64,000 bases of DNA from Glossina fuscipes (GCF_014805625.2 NW_024003331.1:1-64000); one strand, 5' to 3'; positions 1-11,881 are shown, counted from the stretch's first letter. Notes: generated from the sequence alone by a model not told the origin. Numbers and translations: made by a program.

Positions 1-720
1 TTACTCCAATTGCGTTTACTTTGTCAAGTTGCTGTATTGGTTATTTTTTTTTTCCTTTTTTTTTATATAAAATGCTTTTCTATTTTTTTTATTATAAAAC
101 ATTGTTCTGCTAAAACTTTCCATAATACTTCATTAATACTTCACGACCATTGGTTCATAAAGGTCACCTTTTACCAATAATATTCTACGTTATTCACTTG
201 ATAAGAAAACCTTTTGCTTCCTGTTCGACAAAAAAAACGTATTGAAAGAACGGTGCAGCCATTACCCTTGCCTTGATTCTCTTATGCTTCTTCTAATTGT
301 TCCACCTTCCTTTCTTTTTATTGTGTTTTTTTTTGTTACTCCTCTTTTTTTTTTTTTAATAAAAAAACGGTTTAGACTTCATTTTTGTGGTTTAATTTTT
401 GCTAATTTTAACTAAAGACATTTTAATTAAAATTTATCCTTTTTGAGGTTTTAATTAAAATCCTATCCTTTTTTTGAATTTCGATATTTTCCGAGTTAAT
501 TTATTTCAAATTTCAATTGCACAAAATTTTTCTTTCGCGTATTTTTCTATTTATTTCTTTTCTTTTGACATTTTTAATGGTCAATTTTCAGTTTGAGCCC
601 ATATTTCAGAAAGAAGAAAAAACAACCACGGCTCAGCCGTACAATCAAAAAACAATAGGAAAGCAAGCGCACTCGTTGAGGTCTACTCTGCAGCTCAACT
701 AGAACTAAACTCAACTTAAA
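1..720. other. AT-rich sequence, no gene seen
   Basis: Very T-rich DNA with many T and A runs. A 61-codon open frame at 517-702 (+) has no recognisable domain and a composition like its surroundings, so I do not call it a gene. Confidence 0.6.
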
Positions 721-837
721 ACTATCCCCTCGCATGATTTTTTCCTTTTTTTTCTTTTCTGTCTTTTTTTCTTTTTTTTTGCATTGCTACATAGTGGCTA
801 GCCGCTACTCTTGCAAAAAAAAATAAGGAAAGATCCC

Positions 838-1110
838 GCAAAATCATACGATTTTGCCTATGCTTGCAAAAGCAAAGAACAAAGGAATACCGCAAAATCA
901 TACGATTCTGCCTGTACTTGCAAAAAAAGAGTACAGCAAAATCATACGATTTGTCTTGGCCCAAGCTTGCAAGAGCAAAAGGAAAAAAGGGTACCGCAAA
1001 ATCATGCGATTTCGCCTGTTGCTATGGAAAAAGGGAAAAAGAAGAGAATAAAACACTCATATCCCGCAAGATCATGTGACTTATAAACAGTACCACAAAA
1101 TCGCATGATT
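838..1110 (+). repeat. Irregular array of a 16-bp motif
   Basis: The motif GCAAAATCATACGATT starts at 838, 892, 936, 996, 1066 (diverged) and 1095 (diverged). Intervals are 54, 44, 60, 70 and 29 bp. The spacer often carries CTTGCAAAA. The motif stays almost intact while spacer length and sequence vary, so this is not a simple satellite. Short open frames crossing it are by-products of the repetition. It lies a little upstream of a mariner relic. Confidence 0.8.
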
Positions 1111-1244
1111 TTATCTAACGGCATGCCGTTATTCCGATACTTGCGGTTGATATAGACCGGCAGCCCCCTACCCAAGGTTTGTTCGCGGCCGTTACACTTT
1201 CCGCGGTTTTCTTGCATGGAATGATGTTGGTGCCTATTTATCGG

Positions 1245-1560
1245 ACAATACTCGGAATATCTGAAGAAATACGCTATGTGATACTTTTTTACTAGAAAAA
1301 AAGTAAACCCACTGCAAAAAAAAAATTGCGAACTGTACGGTGAGAATGCTGTGAGTGAACGAAGCACGAAGGAGTGGTTTGCTCGTTTCCGTACCGAGAA
1401 TTTCGATGTCAAAGATGTAGCCCGCATTCACTAAAAAAGTCGATGAAATTTTGCAAGCTGTCAGGAAATAGTGAAAGCACTAAACATCAACCACACGATA
1501 GTTTGAAAAGAGCAGGCTAAAGCGGGCCAACAGAAGCTCGAAACCGTGATAAACACTGCG
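1245..1560 (+). mobile_element. mariner transposase relic, N-terminal region
   Basis: Plus-strand translation in shifting frames gives YGENAVSERSTKEWFARFR near 1335-1395, followed by NFDVKDVARIH. This is the second helix-turn-helix of mariner transposases, which binds the terminal inverted repeat. Further on come VDEILQAV and ALNINHTIV, matching the linker and next helix of the family. Stops and frameshifts break the frame and no catalytic DD34D domain follows, so this is a dead fragment. Identification is by motif order; subfamily not assigned. Confidence 0.8.
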
Positions 1561-1569
1561 GAGGCTTTT

Positions 1570-2640
1570 CAATATGACCCATGATGTTTATACCATACGT
1601 ACGATGTTTTGATGAAATTTTCTACGATGGAGTGTTTTGGCTCAATGACGAAAATGGTTCCGTTCAATTCGACTTTTTGACCGCTTCCCGCAAAGCCTGG
1701 TTTGAAAAGTCGTTATATACACAGATGTGGTGTAGGCCGTGGCCTATCATAATATTTTCACTTCTTATATGCATCTCGATTAATTAGCGGATAAAATTCT
1801 CGAGAAAAATTTCTCCATTTTGAATAATTTGCATAAAATTTGTTTCCAGGACAAATGTTCTTAAGCGATAGGCACCGGAACGGTAACATAACGGCTGATT
1901 CAACAATTGCTAAGCGTTAAATTAGCAAAAGTTTAAACAAAAGATGTCATCATTAGTTTATGTGTGTACTTAAGTACATAAGTTAAAGATATATGTTTAA
2001 TATAAGTACGGAAAAGTACGAATTTGTAAAGGATTATTTTCCGTCTTTAAATTGTTCGTTCAATGAAATGTTTCTATATATATGTAATTGAACGTAATAG
2101 CACTTATATATAAATCATTACAGTAAGTAGTTTTCAAAAAAATAAGTTTTATTAACCTTTTTTAGAAAGGAAATAAAACGATCCCAAAAACAAATAAGAA
2201 CATTATAGTCAAGCAAGTACGACCGTTAAATAGTTCACACCAAGGCTTGCTTTCCACAGTAAACTTATATATGTAGGGGTCTAAACAATTTACCAAAGTG
2301 ATCCAAATTTTCTAGTGTTAATCTTTTTGGTTATTTTGCTACTATGGACCAATTCTCACCATAAAATATTGACAATTAAACCTTCTTTTGAAGGGCTTAC
2401 TATTGATGGGAAGTCTTATATGAAGTGCGGTTCAAGAAATAGATTCATGTGGTTTAATTTTTATGTGATAAAAATTTTTATGAAAAAATTTTCATTTTGC
2501 TTGCAAAAAGGCCTAATTGTTTTATCATATCGAGATTTTGTTGTTGTAGGAATGGTTATATGACAGAAGGAGAATGACGAAATACTATTACTTAGCAACT
2601 TTTGTCGAAAAATTTAGGTAATGCCAATTTTTGCCATGTA
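1570..2640. other. No gene seen
   Basis: Two short open frames (1581-1787 and 2315-2563, +) show no recognisable domain. The rest is AT-rich with no repeat that I could relate to the other families in the window. Confidence 0.5.
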
Positions 2641-2960
2641 ATGACTTTCTAAAATGGCACATTGTTTGAGGAGCGATCGAAAACGTGAGCTGATCCGAAC
2701 TATTTTCAAGAGTGTTTGCTGTTTCGTCAAATCATGTCAGTGTGCTAAGCTCTACCAAAATATTTCAAAAATTGCAACTTGCAGGTTGAACATAAATTTA
2801 CTTGGGCAGACATCACACGGGCGGACAGGTTTAGATCGTTCTAATGAATGATTCTGCACCTATCGGTATAATAAAAAGTGGGTCTATCTTAGCCTTTCTA
2901 CGTGTTGCATATGTCCGCACAAACTTAATATACCCTGTACCATAAGTGGCAGTTGTACAT
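2640..2960 (+). repeat. Dispersed repeat family A, copy 1
   Basis: Shares with copies at 4480-4860, 5690-5990 and 49240-49545 an ordered set of blocks: a gatcgaaaa/gtgaactgatcc block, TTTCAAGAG, ATATTTCAAAAATTGC, GGTTGAACA, a CATCACACGG/GGACAGGTTTAGATCG block, and the end TATACCCTGTACCATAAG at about 2931-2948. No coding capacity seen. The class is unresolved: it could be non-autonomous DNA-transposon or LTR-derived sequence. Confidence 0.75.
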
Positions 2961-3239
2961 ATACATATCGCTTCTTAACTGATAATGCAATGATGAATGT
3001 GTGAATGGATTATAGTACCATTAAGAGGTTTTTAACTTAAATCAAGATATAATATGCCTAGCCTTAGTTTTCTAATGGCTAAGGTACAATCAACTGAATT
3101 CAAAATATAAAAAAGATAAAATAAGTTGGATTTAATTAAATTTTAAGTATTTACGAAAAATATTATGAAATAAAAATAATACATATATTTAGACAGTTCT
3201 AACCGAATTAATCTTTTCGCGCCCATCACTAAAGGGTGG

Positions 3240-3600
3240 TATCTTACTCATTTTATCATAATGTTTGCAGCTTTCAATAGAAAACTTCAGAGACCCTACT
3301 AGGTACATATAGTGTTGATCGGCATGAAATTCTGAATCGATTTAGTCTTTTTTTTTTGCAGTTGCGTGGTGTGAGTTCTTGACACTCTCCTGTTCCCAAA
3401 AATAAATTAAGATATCGGCCTCAAATTTGATGGAAACATTTGAAAATTATGCATACAAACTGATGTTGAAAATGGGCCAAATTGTTGAAAGAACACGCGC
3501 ACGGTATAGCGTAACCTGGAAGCCCCCCTCTTTCCGTAAGCAGAAATTTATTATTTGAAGCTCATTGCTTCTAAATAATGAAATTTTGTAAATTTACCTA
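3240..3600 (+). repeat. Dispersed repeat family C, copy 1
   Basis: Blocks shared with 51970-52290 and 55640-55930: a TACTCATTTTATCATAATG-like start, a CTCAAATTTGATGGAAACAT block, GCGTAACC, and AGCAGAAATTT near the end. It sits next to family A copies and may belong to the same composite element. No open frame of note. Confidence 0.65.
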
Positions 3601-3759
3601 ATGGAAGCTCCTACTATTTATTTTCAAAAACGCCAATTAAGTATTAAATAAAAGGACGTCGGGAGCCCGATAAACTAACTGTGCTAATTTTACATTAACT
3701 ATAGCGTATGTCACGACGAGGTGGCTTAATTTTTCTTAACAATCTTCTTATTTGATATG

Positions 3760-4860
3760 AGTGTCACATAAAATGCTTGAAGAGTAGAACAAGAACGGTA
3801 GTAGAGATCTTTAACCATCCTACAGCACATTGTCTAACACAATTCTTTGTTTTATTTCAGAATACAAAAATTATATCTTGTGTCTCATCCGCCTGAGTGG
3901 CCGAAGGCGAGGAATCTCGATTAGCAACTCAATGGCCGTGGGTTCGAAGCTGAAGTGCGGTAGAGTTTTTAACAAAAGCCGATAGTCTTAGATGCTAGTG
4001 CTTTAAGAGTTTCTTAATCTTAGAATTTATTTCTCTGGCGAAATTAATAATACTAATAATATCGTGCGTCTATATAAAGGCATATTTTTCAAGCGAGTCT
4101 TTATTGGAAAGAGAGGCCAAAACGCAACCTAATATAGTTTTAGTATAATCTTCACATAGGGCAGCATCCAAAAATATCTGTAGATAGTCCAAATCTTGTA
4201 GAGTTCATTTTTATATGAAATTACTATAATATCATCCACCACTATTAATATTATAAATATATTGACACCATTTATTAGACTCAGCATTTTCTGCTTTACA
4301 AAGGATCAATTTCCGTGAAAATCGTCACTAGGCTAGGATCCGAAAAATAGACGGAGATTGCCCAAATTCGCCGTAGTTAATTTTTTATGTTAAGTTACTG
4401 TTATGATGTAATTTTCATCGTGAAGCATTGGAAATGACGCCTTTTGGTCGTATGAACTTCAGTTTTCGCTATACGAGAGTCGGTTCAAAAATTGCCCCAG
4501 CCGGGCCAAAGTTTCCATACCGATTTAAAAGCGAATTTTGCTGAGAAATTTTGAAAATTACAATTTTTTCCATATAATAACTACCCAGAATAGGGCTTTA
4601 CATGCGGAGTGGTCGGCCAAGTGGACCGATCCAAACCATTTTCAACAGCGGACGTCCTTGGGTCAGAACACGTCACTCTATAAAATCTGATCGAAATATC
4701 TCAAAATAGTTTGAACAGAAATGAGCACGGACAGACATCAGATGGACCATCGGACAAGACAGGCTTACATCAATTCAGATTATGATTCTGAATCGATCTG
4801 CATAATAGAAGGTGAGTCTACCTTAAGCCCTTCTGCGTGTTACATACGACCGCACTAACT
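3760..4860 (+). repeat. Longest copy of dispersed repeat family A/B, interrupted by a SINE
   Basis: About 1.1 kb, aligning with the reverse complement of 13960-14500 through the blocks ACATTGTCTAACA, AAAAATTATATC, GTATTTTTCAA-like, CAAACGCAACCTA-like, CATAGGGCA, CTGCTTTACAAAGGATCAA, TTATGATGTAATTTTC and CTTCAGTTTTCGCTATA. It then continues into family A and ends near 4860. The comparison shows that 3886-4062 is an insertion absent from the other copy. Confidence 0.75.
3886..4062 (+). mobile_element. tRNA-derived SINE with a LINE-like 3' tail
   Basis: The head resembles a tRNA gene: a box A-like segment around 3893-3907 (TGAGTGGCCGAAGG) and box B GGTTCGAAGC at 3941-3950, spaced as in an internal RNA polymerase III promoter. 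The 3' part (about 3975-4062) contains GCCGATAG, TCTTAGAATTTATTTCTC and a TAATAATA-type tail. This part matches a reversed segment at about 6350-6431 and the 3' end of the I-like LINE at 44020-44115. It is no working tRNA, because the acceptor arms do not pair. A paralogous empty site at about 14415-14430 and near-duplicate flanks (TTGTGTCT at 3878-3885, CGTGCGTCT at 4063-4071) define the insertion. Confidence 0.75.
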
Positions 4861-5689
4861 AAAAGCATAATTACCAAAAAAAATGCATTTTTTGGCAAGA
4901 TTGTTGTTCTGTACATACTCTTTTGAGCCGATAATCGCCGAAATTAATAAAGATCAAGTTTAATCTAAAACATTGTGCAAATATTGCAATGTTGGTCGCG
5001 CACAGTATCGCGAAGCATTGTCTTTTTGTATCTGAAATGGAACTTAGGCGAATCGAGACCGGAACTGCTTTCGTGACTTTGTACAAAAGTACAAATGTTA
5101 AATACTAAATGACCTCGGGGACGCTATTTCCCAAATGAAGTCCCACTGTTAAGTGTCGATACTTGCCATAATAGCAGCTGAAGTGCAAGAAATTATTTTC
5201 TCGAATTTTATTAGTGTAATAATTCAAGATATTTGCCTTGCCTAAACTCAATTGTGTTTTCAACATGCCGTAGTCGTAAATAATTAATTTCTGTTCTTAT
5301 GTCGAAAATAGCTACCTGAAGGGGAAGTCTCCAGCGAGAAGCTGATTTTCCGATCTATACAGATTCATAATAAAACCAACTTTCTCCCTAACTTTCCAAC
5401 TTCCTTTTTAATTTGACCCATCTGCGTCTATTTCTTCCCCTACTCCAGATAAGATATCTCATGATATCTTAATAATTCATATGAGAGTTTTAACAAAAAG
5501 AAAAATAAATCGAGAGAAAATATAACCTTACAATAACGGGCTTTCATAAAAATTTTTGGTATATTATTACGAAAACCAGCGAATAACTGCAGTCGGCGAA
5601 GTGGTGGACGGTATCTAATGGTACCTGTCGCCCGACTGTAATATTTTTACTTGTTACCATATAAAGGTTCAGCTTCCGAAGGAACGCTT

Positions 5690-5990
5690 ATATGAGGGAT
5701 GGTTCAAAAAATTGTCCCAGTCAGTCCAAATCTTCACATTAATTTAGAATGCCAAGAGAGAAATTTTGAAAATTTGAAATTTTTTCACCTAACGATTTTT
5801 TAGTGGACTTATCCGAACCATTTTCAAAAGCGTTCGTCCTTTGGCCGAACTACGTCTGTGCGCCAAATTTCATCAAAATATCTCAAAAATTGCGATTTGT
5901 AGCTTGAACACAAAATGGCATGGACACACATCATACGGACAAACGGTCAGACAGGCTTAGATCGATTTAGGGTTTTTTCAATGCGAGAAT
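5690..5990 (+). repeat. Dispersed repeat family A, copy 3
   Basis: Shares GGTTCAAAAAATTG, a block around CATTTTCAAAAGCGTTCG, TTTCATCAAAATATCTC, GCGATTTGTAGCTTGAAC and the CATACGGACAAACGG/CAGGCTTAGATCG block with the copies at 4480-4860 and 49240-49545. The copy stops before the terminal TATACCCTG block. The open frame at 5915-6106 lies in the repeat and its flank and is not a gene. Confidence 0.7.
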
Positions 5991-6347
5991 TCATCTATTG
6001 GCAGCACAACGATATTCGTTTTTTACAACCGCTTCGTATTTGGACCACAAAAACAAATGTTTCAACTATAATTTCTATTTATTATATTTTTTTGCAAGTT
6101 TCTTAGTTTAACATTTTTTTGAATAACTTGAAAGGTTTCTAAGCAATCTTTGGGAGCAGGCTTCGTGTTTATCAGTAACGAGCGGGAATTATTTAAAAAA
6201 AAGAAACAGAACGTCATAAGTAGTCCACCACAACGAGCTTGAAAAAACAGAATTTTGTAAAACAGCGAGGTTCAACCCCGTGAAGTCAAGCAAGAAAGAA
6301 AAATATATCACATAAGGCGTCCTAAAATTTACACAAGATATGAATTA

Positions 6348-6431
6348 AATATTATTATTAATTTTTTAACCAGAGAAATAAATTCTAAGATTTGGGTCTT
6401 AGACCATCAGCATCTATGGCTATCGGCTTTA
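6348..6431 (-). mobile_element. 5'-truncated SINE tail (second copy)
   Basis: Read on the minus strand, this begins AAAGCCGATAGCCATAGATG, continues through TCTTAGAATTTATTTCTC and ends in an ATTAATAATAAT tail. It aligns along its whole length with about 3972-4060. No tRNA-like head precedes it, so it is 5'-truncated, as expected for target-primed reverse transcription. Its middle (CGATAGCCA, GCTGATGGTC) is closer to the LINE 3' end at 44021-44115 than the first copy is. Confidence 0.75.
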
Positions 6432-6486
6432 TTGAAATTTTGAATCAAATAGAAAACTTTTATTTAATTGTAATTTTTTTATTGAT

Positions 6487-6760
6487 TCATAATGCATATA
6501 GGCTAGAGCTATGTGCGAAATAGCACATCGGGAAAATGGTTTTGGCGGTTTTGCTGGCACATACGCATTCTTTCATCGAAATATTCCAATACCATTTTGC
6601 ATAAAAGGGGCTGAACTTCGTTAATATAGCGTCGAATCTTCTCGTCCAACGCATGAGTGGTTGCGCGCTCGTTGGCATTGACCTTCGACGTCAAACGACG
6701 TTAGCGGTCTAGGGGTCCAACTCTGATCCCCGAAACGAGAGAGCACGCGATCAGGGAATG
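6487..6760 (-). mobile_element. Tc1/mariner-superfamily transposase relic, C-terminal end
   Basis: Minus-strand translation gives a segment with SKVNANERATTH, DEKIRRYINEVQPLL and a terminal PDVLFRT at 6509-6694. This order (SKVYA-type, then a helix, then a short PDI/VxF end) is familiar from the C-termini of insect DDE transposases of the Tc1/mariner superfamily. Upstream, a degraded GPLD may be what is left of the block before the last catalytic aspartate. There is a stop just upstream and no N-terminal part. Confidence 0.55.
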
Positions 6761-6769
6761 TTTCATGCA

Positions 6770-9440
6770 GCAACTGAATTATCTTATGGTAAAGAACAGA
6801 TGTCGGTCACATACATTTTTTTTTTCGACAATTATGTAGGGATTCTCTGAATCTCAAATGCGACTATTACGACGTTTAACAAAGTTATCAAGGGGACTAT
6901 AATTTGTACGAAATTTACGGGATATGGTTGCCAAACTTTCATTGTTTTTGAAATATTATGCAACGTTAAGAATGCATTTGCTCTTTCGTGTAATAGTGCA
7001 TTTCTACTAGCGTTGCATGTACATATAAAATCAAAATTTCCGCACAGATTTCACTAACATCATGTTAACCCTAAAAATGCTGTAAAAACTATTTACATTG
7101 AATTTTTTTATGCTTTTAACGGTTCCCTTCAATCTTCGTTTGTTTGCATTTATACTGTAGGCCGAAATGAATATATAAGTAAAAACCGGTTTCCAGCGTT
7201 TCACTATTTACCAAAATGTAGGAAAGTGGCTCAATAACTGGTTTGTCTCAAAAGAGCAGGTGATTTTTTGCCATGGCAACCAAAAACTTTCAGATGTACA
7301 ATACTTTGTATGGAATATTTTTTATCATTTTCATATGATAAACTTGTACTTTCTATACAACCATATATGTTGCATAGGTGCAATGTATATTCTAAAAACC
7401 TTGAAGATGTTTACAATGCTTTAGGATAAACAAGATTTTATGGTAGCCATCGATTCAGAGTATTTGAATTAATTTAAATTCGCTTGTCACTCAAGAAAAT
7501 TAAAAAGATTTAGCTTCTGAAATTTTATGATGAAAATTGGTCGATGTTACTAATTTTGTAGGATTAAATTAAGGCCCAGTTTTAAAAATTTGGCCCACAT
7601 AGTCTAGTTTTTAGGCCACATCTGATATGAAAGTTCTCATGTTAAGTGATCCATTCTGTAATAAAACAGTCTAATTCTAAAAATAGAAAAAGGTAATATG
7701 GAAAATTTAGACCAATCCCTGTAGGGATTAGACCACACCCAGTTGGACAATTTTCATGCAAAGTATCTCTTTACCCAGAAATAGAAACAATTAATAAATA
7801 AAATTAAATATTTTATTTTCTGACTGGTTTCTAGCTAGTTGGTGAGATGTAGGAGGGTTTCTATAACCTGCTCACGGACACTCCAAGGACTGTCACACTA
7901 AAGAATTTGCAAGTACTTATCCATGCCCGTGGACCCATTCTTCACCCAACCTGACCGTTTGTCTCCCTTGGGCCCATAACGCGGTTTATAAGAGGACTCC
8001 GAAGTTGGGTCCGAAGATCCCTCTAATGTACATACCTCTCATAATTTAAATCAGTTTTATTTTAATTCTTACTTTTTTCGTTTACGTTACAATAATATTT
8101 ATTTAAATAATATGTTTGACATTTATCGTTAACGTTAATTTACCCTTATTTCTTTTAATTTAATAACAAAAAAATAGTAATATAAACAAAAATTAAATCA
8201 ACTATAATAAGAGTATTAGTATTTTACAAATCGGTGATCTTTAAAATTATTAATTATTCATAAATTTTTTTTTATATAGATGTGGCCACAACTTACATGT
8301 TCACATTACGCTTATTTAAATTCAATTTAGACATCAAAAAGCCTCAAACCATGATCCACGTAGTAGAAGAGACGCATCCGAATCAATTAGCATATAATTA
8401 GCAGCACAACCCATCAAACATAAATCTTCTCCGATTATTTGGCGTTATTGCCAGCAAATAAAATTTTGAATAAATCCCAAAGCAGGCAATATTAATAGGG
8501 AAATGATTCCATCGGAAATGTTTGCTACTAAATGTTCATTTATTAGGTTTTGTTGTTGTGCAGTTGCATTGAATGTATACAATGATGCAATGACACCATA
8601 TTAATAATATCTCTTCAATTAGGTTGCACTGCACACAAGCACTTTCGCACAGATAACATCAAAAAAATACAAAGACACCGACTTTTAAATGAAGATTGCA
8701 GAAATGGTTGATGAATTTAAAAATTTTCTTCTGAATTTAAAAACGTTTAATGAATTTGAAATAGTTAAAAATTTGTCAAAAAAGATTTGTTTTATATAAT
8801 TGAGTGCTTTCAGATTTTCCAATAAAATGTAAATGTGAAAATTTTGTTACCATTTTTTGTTCTATACTTATCTGTAGGGAAATTTTCAGGCTTTTGGTTA
8901 ATGTTTAAATATACTCTTTTCTTTTGTTTTAGACTTTATTTTTATATACATTTTTTTAAACGAACTAATTTGGATGATATCTGCATCGAATTTTCGCCAA
9001 ATTTTTCTTCTCTTTCCTCTTTGTTTCTATTGTCCATCGAACAATGTCAAGAAAACCGATAATATAGAACCACAATGATCTCTATGTTTTTGTTGTTGTT
9101 TTACAGCAAATTAAAGCTATTTCTCATTGTTACATATGTTTAAAATATTTGTCTTTTTTTTACAATTGGTTCAACATATGTTCATCTAAATTCGGATGTA
9201 AATTCGGATGACAGTGGCTGTTTTGAGTATATCTACTCTGAAAGGACTTAGAAATAAGTCTTCACTAAATCTATTTTAGAGAAGATCTTCTTTTCATATA
9301 AAGCATTTCTATATGCTTCGTTTGCTGATAATATTTATGATGATGATGGTTATGATGTTTTTATGGTGGAGACTGAAGCTGATGATTATAACGTGACGAA
9401 TACAATCGTGGCTATTTCATTATTGCTTCCCAAAGCACCA
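6770..9440. other. AT-rich stretch, no gene seen
   Basis: No supported exon, repeat family or transposase. A GC-richer block at about 7835-8030 with an AACGCGGTTTATAAGAGG segment does not match anything else in the window. The 75-codon open frame at 8835-9062 (+) is hydrophobic but T-rich like its flanks and is not called. Confidence 0.5.
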
Positions 9441-9469
9441 TTTTTTTTTTTAATATTATTGACTCATAC

Positions 9470-9745
9470 GGTGTGCGTCGACGGTAATCATGGAGCACTT
9501 AAAATCTAGATTGCTGCCGAGGCCCACCAAACACGTTCAAAGGTTTATGCTGATGCTGCTCCATCAAATTCCAATTGTCAGTTTTGCTTCCAACGGTTTA
9601 AATTTGGTAATTTTGATGACAAAAAACGGACTGGAGAAACAAAAAAGCTCAAAAACAATGAATTCCAAGACTCATTGGACGAGAACTGTTGATCTGAACT
9701 ACCAGGTGTTAAGACTTCGTCGCAAAGTGAGTATAACTTTCTTCA
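9470..9745 (+). mobile_element. mariner transposase relic, N-terminal half
   Basis: In one frame from about 9545 the translation reads VYADAAPSNSNCQFCFQRFK, then FGNFDDKKRTGETKK and DSLDENC. This is the mariner N-terminal DNA-binding region plus linker (compare the W/C-F-xRF-xxGxFD pattern of the family). The preceding 70 bp (CGTCGACGGTAATCATGG and on) match segments at 16827-16930 and 24487-24566, so these three copies belong together. A 116-codon open frame at 9490-9840 runs in a different frame and is not the transposase. Confidence 0.75.
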
Positions 9746-9759
9746 TTTTTTACTTATCT

Positions 9760-11050
9760 CTTTTGGCGCTAAAATTACAATCAATTTTAAGGAATTTAAT
9801 TAGTTTCATTTTGAATGTGAAGTTCCGATGGCATGTTTAATTGAAGCAATTACTTCACTAAACTGAAACGATAAACAACCATGTTGAACATATACTGCAC
9901 GATTTCGATTATGACAAGGACGTACACTAAAAATGTAATAAGCAAGCGCATACTCCATAAATTCTCAACTTCAAAAAAATAAAGACTGATCACCTAAAAA
10001 TGCAAGGTACGGACACATCGACCTTTCAGTGTAACTCAACAACAAATTATTGATTTCACTATAAATTAAAAAGGCCATATTTATATCCACATACCACTTG
10101 TACCACTAACGACACAAAGTGCTTACATCGTCGATCATGGTTGACATGGGAGCAATGTAGTGTTTGCTGAAATTATGATTACTTTAACTTCAAAATTTTG
10201 CCTAGACGAACATTCCCGGTCTGAAATTGCTTGTTTGACATAACTTAAATTCGAAATTCAGCTTAATTTGTGCGTTGATCCTGCCACAATTAGTGCAAAA
10301 TTATTACATTTTTAAATTTATCAGGACCAGAATTTTCTTTTTAAAAAGAGTCGAGGATATGAAATATAGGATATTTTTTGCTGCGTCGAACTGGTCGTTT
10401 ATAACCTATAGATAGACTTTTTAGGTTGCGCAGGATGTTATTTATCCTTCTTTATTCAAGCCTGGTGCATTCTCCACTCATTAAAAGAAAACCCTAATCG
10501 CGGTTGACTTCATAACTCGACTTCTGTTTATTAAATCACTTATGGTATTAAAGATCCTAACAGCTAAACGTTAAACTTAGAATACCTATACTTAACGGAA
10601 ATCAATAGGTGATCGTATATTGTCCATAGACGGAACGGGGGAGTCCCAAGCCTAAACACCACCTATTCGGCCCCTATATCGCGAGACCCTAACGGATGAT
10701 GACGGATTTTTCCTTACTTTTATGTCTTACTTCTATGGCGATTCAGTCAAGAAGAAGAAAGTCGGAAGTGATCTTCTTTTTGTCCCTCTTGTTCGAACAC
10801 GAATAGGCGTTGCCGATCTCTTAGTTGATGGCATTCGAAGTATGTCATCTAAGTTATTTCGAATGTGATGTTCCCAATCCATTTCGTTCTTGCTTATTAT
10901 AGCACCCCTATAATAGTCAAAAGAGAATAACAAACTTCCTGCAATAAAAGAAAATGAATGGAAATTAGAACATACTTGTCATATTTTAAATACGTAGCAA
11001 TAACTTGTAGCTACGTATAGGATCAAAACAAGCCGCGTAACTTTGGTTCT
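9760..11050. other. No supported gene; one unidentified open frame
   Basis: A 66-codon minus frame at 10733-10933 reads a charged, basic sequence with NLDDILRMPSTKR and is preceded on its own strand by a good 3' splice site (tttcttttattgcag, ending near 10942). It matches no family I know and could be part of a decayed element. Nothing else is supported. Confidence 0.35.
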
Positions 11051-11059
11051 TACAAGGTT

Positions 11060-11210
11060 TAGTAAGCTTGTGGGGATTTATACTGCGTCCAGAAGGACCT
11101 GAGGCAGATCCACCTTTTATTCTACCAATCGAATTATAATCACTTTCGGACTCGATCGTAGCTTGTCTGTCCGTTTTGTTCCTTGGGTTCATACTATAAG
11201 TCGCGAATTT
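11060..11210 (-). repeat. Dispersed repeat family A, minus-strand fragment
   Basis: The reverse complement contains ACGGACAGACAAGCTACGATC, GTGATTATAATTCGAT and AGAATAAAAGGTGGATCTGCC, matching the 3' half of the other family A copies. The 68-codon open frame here (10986-11192) is therefore repeat sequence, not a gene. Confidence 0.65.
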
Positions 11211-11759
11211 TTAAGATCCACCGACGTGTTTTCACCTACGAAAGAACGATACTATAAATGTTTCGGATCGGACCAATTTTTCGACCACTTGCAGTAGGGT
11301 AAAGAAAGGTTTTTACAGCAAAGTTGGAATATGTTTCACTTCATCTATAAAATGGAATAAAAGGATATATTTATTTCAACAACTCTGAGAAAAGTGCTGA
11401 AAAAACCTTAAATGCCATATCATTGAACAATTAAGTCTAACAATTTAAAAATGTAATATATTATGGATTGGAAAATTGAATGTTTTTGACCCTTGGTATT
11501 AAAAATCACTATTTTCTCTAGATCTCATTATAAACACGTTAACGTTGCGTGGCTAAAAAAATATAAAGTTTTCTTGTATTCTTCTTTGGGTTCATCCATA
11601 TCGTCTACATACGCATTAGCTTTTGGCATAATCCCCTTTAGAAATTAGCGTAAAAGCATGTTACGCCTCCTTGCTTTCAATTGCAACTAATTTATATAAA
11701 ATACAAATCTAATTAAATTTATAAATGTTTTTGAACACAACAAATTTCATAACTCTTAC

Positions 11760-11881
11760 CTGTGAAATGTAACATAAAAGTTATTGCAACAACTTATAAT
11801 ACACATGGTACATTCGAATTGAAACTTGGTTACCAGCCGATAATATAAGATTCCCATTAATTACACATTTTTCGGCGAGAT
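11760..11881 (-). pseudogene. Decayed duplicate of the SVWC gene, middle exon
   Basis: A 122-bp segment bounded by a 3' splice site (tgatgtttag before 11881) and a 5' splice site (GTAAGAG after 11760). It translates as AEKCVINGNLILSAGNQ, close to GKCYINENLILSAGEQ of the intact exon at 12851-12971, which is 121 bp long. After NQ the reading frame is lost: the original frame reaches TAA, while the frame shifted by one base recovers cysteines. The one-base length difference fits a single indel. A faint GDYAK-like echo of the last exon may lie near 11600-11620, but I cannot define exons 1 and 3. I read it as a tandem duplicate that has died. Confidence 0.65.

Noticed and set aside
838..1110. CRISPR-like array
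   Set aside because: Eukaryotic context, irregular intervals, short non-palindromic repeat and related spacers.
3893..3960. tRNA gene
   Set aside because: Box A- and box B-like segments are present, but the acceptor stem does not pair, and the segment is the head of an inserted repeat with a LINE-like tail.
10986..11192. 68-codon minus-strand gene
   Set aside because: The sequence is the reverse complement of dispersed repeat family A.
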